64,000 nt of DNA, taken from NCBI RefSeq assembly GCF_001715975.1, contig NZ_MARB01000019.1:16402-80401 (forward strand), written 5' to 3'. Positions within the stretch are counted from its first letter, which is position 1. Each line of letters starts with the position of its first letter. Shown here in pieces: positions 58,991 to 64,000 of this stretch. The notes under the pieces were generated by a model. The model was not told where the DNA came from. It worked only from the letters and a program-made list of their open reading frames with translations, and searched no databases. Both the position numbers and the translations under genes were made by a program. The DNA is from Candidatus Thiodiazotropha endolucinida. GTDB lineage: Bacteria > Pseudomonadota > Gammaproteobacteria > Chromatiales > Chromatiaceae.

Positions 58991-59981
58991 ATCGTCCAGC
59001 ATTATAATAAAACTCGAACCTTCCAAACCCACAAAAGCATACGATACTTACTGGAAATTTGCCTACGAACGCCAAAATGTCTGGTACAACCGCCTATATG
59101 GAGCGCAGCGCCCATTCAGTGACGATCCCATATTGCAGGAATATAAATTCACAAATGTATACAGAGCCAGCGATCGTGTAAGCCAGTATCTAATTAAGCA
59201 TGTGATATACAACACCGTATATGGCGACAACCCGAATGATACTGTTTTTAGGATATTACTATTCAAGCTCTTCAATAAAATTGAAACATGGAAGCTACTG
59301 GAACACCGATTTGGAGAGTTGAGTGTAAAGACCTTCAAAATCAACGCATTCATCAAGTTTCTTGATAGTGAGATGAATAAGGGAAGAACCCTCTATTCAA
59401 ACGCATATATGATGGCCTCAGGCTGTAGGGAGTTTAATGTTACTCGCAAACACCACGCACACTTGATGCTGCTAGAAAAAATGCTTAAAGAAAAATTACC
59501 TGACAAGATTGCTAACTGCATAAAAATGCGTGATGCCTATGCCTTGTTATTGGACTACCCGCTAATCGGTCGATTTCTCGCTTACCAGTACGTAACTGAC
59601 CTCAATTATAGTGAGCTGACTAACTTCAAAGAAACTGAATTCACGGTACCTGGCCCAGGGGCGAGAGACGGCATTAAAAAATGCTTCAGATCGTTGGGGG
59701 GCTTATCAGAAACGGACATCATCAAAATGATGACCGACAGACAAGAATTCGAGTTCGAACGTTTGGGGCTGAGATTCAAGAGGCTTGGTAACAGAAAGCT
59801 ACAGTATATCGATATGCAAAATATTTTTTGCGAAGTTGATAAATATTGCCGCGTAGCACATCCAGATCTTTCGGGCTTTTCGGGACGGACACGGATAAAA
59901 CAGCGGTTTAAGTATAACCCTGATCCCATAGAGTATTTTTTCCCACCCAAATGGAAAATCAAGCTAGGAGCAAAGAAATGA
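58983..59981 (+). CDS. HMUDK-helical-domain-like protein (thymine hypermodification family)
   Basis: 332 residues, basic and helical. YWKFAYERQNVWYNRLYGAQ, DDPILQEYKFTNVYRASDRV and SQYLIKHVIYN match, as far as I can judge by eye, the signature of the helical domain attached to phage 5-hydroxymethyl-dU DNA kinases and of the related predicted alpha-glutamyl/putrescinyl-thymine pyrophosphorylases. No P-loop kinase domain is present, so it is a stand-alone version. GPGARDGIKKCFRSLGG looks like a helix-hairpin-helix-type turn, consistent with a DNA-glycosylase-like fold. The substrate (DNA or free nucleotide) is unknown. Overlaps both neighbours. Confidence 0.7.
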   Translation: MSKSSSIIIKLEPSKPTKAYDTYWKFAYERQNVWYNRLYGAQRPFSDDPILQEYKFTNVYRASDRVSQYLIKHVIYNTVYGDNPNDTVFRILLFKLFNKIETWKLLEHRFGELSVKTFKINAFIKFLDSEMNKGRTLYSNAYMMASGCREFNVTRKHHAHLMLLEKMLKEKLPDKIANCIKMRDAYALLLDYPLIGRFLAYQYVTDLNYSELTNFKETEFTVPGPGARDGIKKCFRSLGGLSETDIIKMMTDRQEFEFERLGLRFKRLGNRKLQYIDMQNIFCEVDKYCRVAHPDLSGFSGRTRIKQRFKYNPDPIEYFFPPKWKIKLGAKK

Positions 59982-60868
59982 ACGTTGATGAATATCAGGC
60001 TCTCGCCGCAGATACCATGCAGTTTCATAAAACACAGGAAGCGGCATTATCTATCGTCATGCTTGGTCTTAGTGGTGAGGTTGGAAGCTTATCGACGGAA
60101 TACAAAAAGAAAATGCGTGATGGTGATAGCTATACACTTTTTCGTGAAAAGCTCGTAGAAGAGCTAGGCGACATTATCTGGTATTTAACTTCTATTGCCA
60201 CAATTGAAGACATAACGCTTTCTGAAATCCTTAAATTCAATCTTAAAAAAACGCAAGATCGATGGGCTGATTTGCAAGGCACGGCACAACTCCCCCTGGA
60301 AGGCGATTTTTATGATGACGAGTATGACGAGAAAGAACAGCTACCCAGAGAATTTGTCACTGAATTTAACGAAGGCACTGACAAAAATGGGAAACACTGC
60401 ATTGAAATTTCTGTTAATGGAGAGGTATTCGGCAATACGATCAGAGACAATAATTATGAAGACGACTATTACTGGTATCATGATTTATTTCATTTTTCTT
60501 ATGTCACCTGTTTGGGGTGGTCACCCACGGCGCGAGGCCTGATGCATAAAAAACGCCGTAGTAACGAGCAGGTCAATGAAATTGAAGACGGCGGTCGAGC
60601 AATCGTTATAGATGAGGCCATATCAGCACTAGTTTTTGAGCATGCCCGCAATCACAAATTCTACGAAGGCGTTACAACCCTTGACGAACAACTTCTGCAG
60701 ACGATACGCCTGCTTACTAGACATCTTGAAGTGCAACAAGCAACTCCTAAAGAGTGGGAAAAGGCAATATTAACTGGTTTTGACGTATGGCGGATAATGC
60801 GCAAGGAGAAAATTGGACGTGTTATCTGCAATATGCATGAGAAAACCATGTATTTTGAAAATCCGTAA
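59978..60868 (+). CDS. MazG-type nucleotide pyrophosphohydrolase
   Basis: 296 residues. The N-terminal all-alpha NTP-pyrophosphatase domain shows LGLSGEVGSLSTEYKKKMRD and the EELGDIIWYL (ExxxD) metal-binding helix. A second domain (YYWYHDLFHFSYVTCLGWSP, EDGGRAIVIDEAISALVFEH) is a conserved extension known in some MazG-like proteins. It would hydrolyse (modified) nucleoside triphosphates to monophosphates. The start at 59978 has GGAG upstream and overlaps the preceding stop (ATGA). Last gene of the operon; no terminator is visible after it. Confidence 0.85.
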   Translation: MNVDEYQALAADTMQFHKTQEAALSIVMLGLSGEVGSLSTEYKKKMRDGDSYTLFREKLVEELGDIIWYLTSIATIEDITLSEILKFNLKKTQDRWADLQGTAQLPLEGDFYDDEYDEKEQLPREFVTEFNEGTDKNGKHCIEISVNGEVFGNTIRDNNYEDDYYWYHDLFHFSYVTCLGWSPTARGLMHKKRRSNEQVNEIEDGGRAIVIDEAISALVFEHARNHKFYEGVTTLDEQLLQTIRLLTRHLEVQQATPKEWEKAILTGFDVWRIMRKEKIGRVICNMHEKTMYFENP

Positions 60869-61378
60869 GTTGATCTAATTGTAATCCTTCTACTTTAATA
60901 CGTAGGTTGCGACTGAAATGGTCAACATATTCGTAGGCGTTTATAATTATTTTGGTTTAGGTGGATCATAAATCAATAAGTTATGAATAATTCATGCACC
61001 GTATTTCCGATAACTCAGTAATCAAAAGATGTATTTGCCAGAAAAATGGATACTTATTGTTAGATTCAGGCATTGTCGATAAAACCATAGGCAAATCAAC
61101 TTTTTTGTATTTGCTCTCGGCTAATTGGTTATTTCCAGATTTGCCAGTAGATGGTCTCCAAGCGGCCAATAGCGGGCGGTTTGGAAATGGCTTTATTGAT
61201 GACGGTTGGGCTAATATTCTCAAATAAGTAGGGTATAAGAATAAGGCAGGATGCGGTTTTCTTAGAACAATTGGGGGATGTCCCTTATTAATGTGACTAT
61301 CTTGGATAATAATTTCCACATGTAGATTGAAAGTGGTGAAAACCTTATTATTTATATTACGACTTCGAGAGGCTTAGG
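60869..61378. other. Intergenic region between the two defence-like loci
   Basis: 510 AT-rich bases. Two overlapping opposite-strand frames (60994-61227 and 60981-61319) lack a ribosome site and recognisable motifs, so I do not call them. The promoter of the large NTPase gene should lie near 61320-61370. Confidence 0.4.
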
Positions 61379-64000
61379 ATGCCAAAGGACCAATCCACCA
61401 TCTCATTACTTTCACCAAAAGAAATTTGGGATCGCGTCGACCCACTTGCTGATGATCTACATACCAACCCACAAGTCAAGGGGCTGGCGGATCTTCCATA
61501 CAACCTGTTAGGCGGTTCTCGATTCGAACGCCTCTGTTATGAACTATTGGTAGCCGAGGGCCATAATCCCCGCTTTTTTGGGCGTAGCGGGCAAAGCGAT
61601 TATGGTGTCGACATTGTTGTCGAGGCCGGCGAAATCCGTACTGTCTACCAATGCAAAAATCTTTCTGTGGCGCCGTCATGGACCACCATCCGTGATGCCG
61701 TTACCAAATTCAAGACGGATTGGCTCAGCAAAGCTGGTCTGCCAACACCCAAGCGTTACATCTACTGTTGCCCCCATCCATTGGATGCTAGGTCGCTTGG
61801 GGAGAAGTGGACCCATTTTCGAGATGAATTCAAGGCAAGAACTGGCGTTGAGATCGGTTTCTGGGATCAGAATGCACTGAATACCCGTCTGCGCCGCCTA
61901 CCCGATGTGGTCGCCGGACTTTTTTCCCCTTCCTATGCCGAACATTTCTGTGATCATGATGGGTGGATGGACGATCCCTGGCTTCGCGTATCCCGAAGCG
62001 AAGCGCGTCACCGTCCAGTGGAACGCTTCCTGAAGCGTCATTACCAAGAGGCCATTTATGTCGAGGAGAAGGATTCCGAAGCTTTCAACGACGCCATCTC
62101 CTCCTCCCCTGTCTTCGCCATACGGGGTCAACCCGGGGCCGGCAAGACGTTGATCGCGCTGGAGCTGGCCTGTGGGATGGAGTCACCGAGACGACGCATC
62201 TATTATGCCAGCCTGGAAGACTCCACCGATGTTCAGCGCCTATGGCAATCGGCACGCCGTCGCACCAACCTGCCGGCCATCTTTATCCTCGACGATTGCC
62301 ATCGGGATCTGGTGAAGACAGGGCGTCTGCTGGAAAGCCTTGCTCCGGAGTTAGGAGACAGCCGCAACCGACTGCGACTATTACTGATATTGCGGGATCT
62401 GCCTTCGAGTGGCGGCAACGAACTGGACGATACCCCGGATTGGCTGTTCCAGTTGCAACAGGAGGCACGAGTCATGGACTTGGTGTGCAGTCTGGATCGC
62501 ACGCTGGCCGTGGCTATTCACCTGCGACCAGAACTGAAAGGGCTTTCCCGCAAGCGAAGGGAACGGCTACATCATTTGACCGGTGGTGACCTGCTATTGC
62601 TGGACGAACTCCTTCAGGACGTAACCGAACCGAACGACTTGGAACGCCTGAACCCAGATCAGCTGCAAAACAGCATCCTCAATCGCTATTTTGGAGGCGC
62701 CAGGCGGCTGCCAACCGTACTACGCTTGGCATGCCTGTCCCAATTCGACTTAGTTCCCCTTGCCGACTGCCTGGATCGAGATTGGCAACCGGGCGAGAAG
62801 GCCTTGGCAGCACCACTGATGAGCATGTTGTTCGGACCGCCGCGCTACAAATTTCTGCATGCCTCCCTGGCTGAACTGGTTACGCGGGCCTTGGTGACCG
62901 TCGAGATTCCACCGGAACGATTGACCCAGGGGGTGATCGACCACACTTCGAATGCGTTGCTCGGCTACCTTGGACACCTACAGGCAGTTCACGATACGGG
63001 CGCAACCTTATCCTTTGTAGAGATCATGTTGACGACGCGGCTCAAGCTATTGGCAAACGAGGTGGAAGCACAACTCAAGGCCAGGGTTTTGGCTGACGAG
63101 GCCATCACAATCGAAATTGGTGCCAATTTGGAGCAATACCATTTCTTCCACCTGCATCTCATGCTGATGCTGCTCAACTTGGCCAAACATCCTAGCAAAT
63201 CACGATATGAGGAGCTGATTGTAGAGCGTTTCCATATTCTCTTCCGGCACGAGGCAAACGGAACCGATGGCGCAGGAGTGGCGACTATCGCGACCGGGAT
63301 TCGTACCTTGGCCAAGTACGCACCCGACCGACTCGAAAACCTGTTTTCTGTCTATGGACCTCAAGCCTTCCTACAGCTAATCCAGGCCAATGGCACCCTG
63401 TTCGAGCTGTTCCGTGTCCTGGAATACGCGACCCCCAAGTTTCGTGGGCAACTGCTGGATCTATTGACTCCGGCCATGGCCCTTGCCCTGGTGGAGAAAA
63501 CCATTGCCGCGGGGCGTTCCATCGGCACCCTGCATATGGCTATGCGGGAGTTGGCTGATGCCGACCCGGCCCTGCTGGTACGGCTGGAGCAGGCCATCGG
63601 CGCTGAAGCATTCCTACATCTAATCCAGGCCAATGGCACCCTGTTCGAACTGTTCCGTGTCCTGGAATACGCAACCCCCAAGTTTCGTGAACAACTGCTG
63701 GATCTATTGACTCCGGCCATGGCCCTTGCCCTGGTGGAGAAAACCATTGACGTGGGGCGCTCCATCGGCACCCTGCATATGGCTATGCAGGAGTTGGGCG
63801 ATGCCGACCAGGCCCTGCTGGTACGGCTGGAGCAGGCCATCGGCGCTGAAGCATTCCTGCATCTGATCCAGGCCAATGGCACCCTGTTCGAGCTGTTCCG
63901 TGTCCTGGAATACGCGACCCCCAAGTTTCGTGGGCAACTGCTGGATCTATTGACTCCGGCCATGGCCCTTGCCCTGGTGGAGAAAACCATTGCCGCGGGG
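61379..64000 (+). CDS. Large PD-(D/E)xK nuclease-STAND-type NTPase with 81-residue repeats (cut by window edge)
   Basis: At least 874 residues, open at the right edge. N-terminal nuclease-like domain: RFERLCYELLVAEGHNPRFF, then Asp78 (DYGVDIVV) and Gln91-x-Lys93 (VYQCKN), the Mrr-type DxV..QxK pattern. P-loop ATPase: GQPGAGKT (250-257) and Walker B IFILDDCH (301-308). From about residue 662 the protein consists of an 81-residue repeat (EAFLHLIQANGTLFELFRVL to ALLVRLEQAIGA), two full copies and a third cut off, nearly identical at DNA level with period 243. The layout nuclease-NTPase-repeat sensor resembles Avs/STAND antiphage proteins. ATG chosen as first in frame. Confidence 0.85.
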   Translation, partial: MPKDQSTISLLSPKEIWDRVDPLADDLHTNPQVKGLADLPYNLLGGSRFERLCYELLVAEGHNPRFFGRSGQSDYGVDIVVEAGEIRTVYQCKNLSVAPSWTTIRDAVTKFKTDWLSKAGLPTPKRYIYCCPHPLDARSLGEKWTHFRDEFKARTGVEIGFWDQNALNTRLRRLPDVVAGLFSPSYAEHFCDHDGWMDDPWLRVSRSEARHRPVERFLKRHYQEAIYVEEKDSEAFNDAISSSPVFAIRGQPGAGKTLIALELACGMESPRRRIYYASLEDSTDVQRLWQSARRRTNLPAIFILDDCHRDLVKTGRLLESLAPELGDSRNRLRLLLILRDLPSSGGNELDDTPDWLFQLQQEARVMDLVCSLDRTLAVAIHLRPELKGLSRKRRERLHHLTGGDLLLLDELLQDVTEPNDLERLNPDQLQNSILNRYFGGARRLPTVLRLACLSQFDLVPLADCLDRDWQPGEKALAAPLMSMLFGPPRYKFLHASLAELVTRALVTVEIPPERLTQGVIDHTSNALLGYLGHLQAVHDTGATLSFVEIMLTTRLKLLANEVEAQLKARVLADEAITIEIGANLEQYHFFHLHLMLMLLNLAKHPSKSRYEELIVERFHILFRHEANGTDGAGVATIATGIRTLAKYAPDRLENLFSVYGPQAFLQLIQANGTLFELFRVLEYATPKFRGQLLDLLTPAMALALVEKTIAAGRSIGTLHMAMRELADADPALLVRLEQAIGAEAFLHLIQANGTLFELFRVLEYATPKFREQLLDLLTPAMALALVEKTIDVGRSIGTLHMAMQELGDADQALLVRLEQAIGAEAFLHLIQANGTLFELFRVLEYATPKFRGQLLDLLTPAMALALVEKTIAAG
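63362..64000 (+). repeat. In-gene 243-bp tandem repeats
   Basis: Equivalent positions occur at 63368, 63611 and 63854, exactly 243 bases apart, with only scattered single-base differences. The array continues past the edge. Encodes the 81-residue helical repeats of the large NTPase. Confidence 0.95.

Noticed and set aside
60981-61319. Overlapping frames on both strands between the defence-like loci
   Set aside because: No start signal, no motifs, AT-rich composition.
63361-63990. Long minus-strand open frame of 209 codons at the right edge
   Set aside because: It is the antisense of the 243-bp repeats in the large NTPase gene and repeats with the same period.

Overview
The window is a chromosomal stretch of a gammaproteobacterium. 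The conserved gene orders (aspS-DUF502-fmdB, truA-trpF-trpB-trpA-accD-folC-dedD, leuC-leuD-leuB-asd-fimV, aroC-tolC), the number of periplasmic c-type cytochromes and an NrfD-type membrane complex would fit a sulfur-oxidising Chromatiales-like organism. That placement is inference; no rRNA is present, so lineage cannot be fixed.

Layout. 1-5 kb: partial ftsK, ald, trxB, a lipocalin lipoprotein and a YjbQ-family gene. 5.0-11.5 kb: a respiratory cluster with a textbook sigma-54 promoter, a small Tat protein, a four-cluster ferredoxin, an NrfD quinone-interacting membrane subunit and a multihaem cytochrome c, followed by a UbiE-like methyltransferase, two small cytochromes c and two hypothetical proteins. 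11.5-17.2 kb: nudB, aspS, DUF502, fmdB, a PilZ protein and a flagellar stator-type motA/motB pair in which motA is interrupted by an in-frame TGA. 17.4-40 kb: mostly core metabolism (SDR, DUF971-ubiquitin-like fusion, gspC, dedD, folC, accD, trpABF, truA, fimV, asd, leuBDC, LysR, ndk, MFS, aroC, tolC). 40-54.6 kb: M23 peptidase, tRNA-Leu(CAG), haem and peroxide proteins (GlcG-like, periplasmic truncated haemoglobin, di-haem peroxidase with one altered haem motif), M48 peptidase, an orphan bufferin-like peptide, a POT transporter, a tautomerase, an isochorismatase-type hydrolase and a PAS-GGDEF-EAL protein.

From about 54.6 kb the character changes: an integrase C-terminal remnant, tRNA-derived repeats, long gene-poor AT-richer stretches, then two defence-like loci. 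The first (56.7-60.9 kb) is a tightly coupled six-gene operon: acyl-carrier-like protein, XRE repressor, ImmA/IrrE-type metallopeptidase, thymidylate-synthase-like protein, a protein resembling the helical domain of phage 5-hydroxymethyl-dU DNA kinases, and a MazG-type nucleotide pyrophosphohydrolase. It is preceded by a promoter carrying two matching operators. The second (61.4 kb to the right edge) is a large PD-(D/E)xK nuclease plus P-loop NTPase protein with near-identical 81-residue C-terminal repeats, resembling STAND/Avs-type phage sensors. The six-gene operon is the strongest candidate for a poorly described system: it combines thymidine-hypermodification-type enzymes with a carrier protein and an XRE/ImmA switch, in no visible phage context.

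Several short dispersed repeat families run through the window. One, with the core GGCCTGTTAACA, abuts or supplies the stop codon of four genes.
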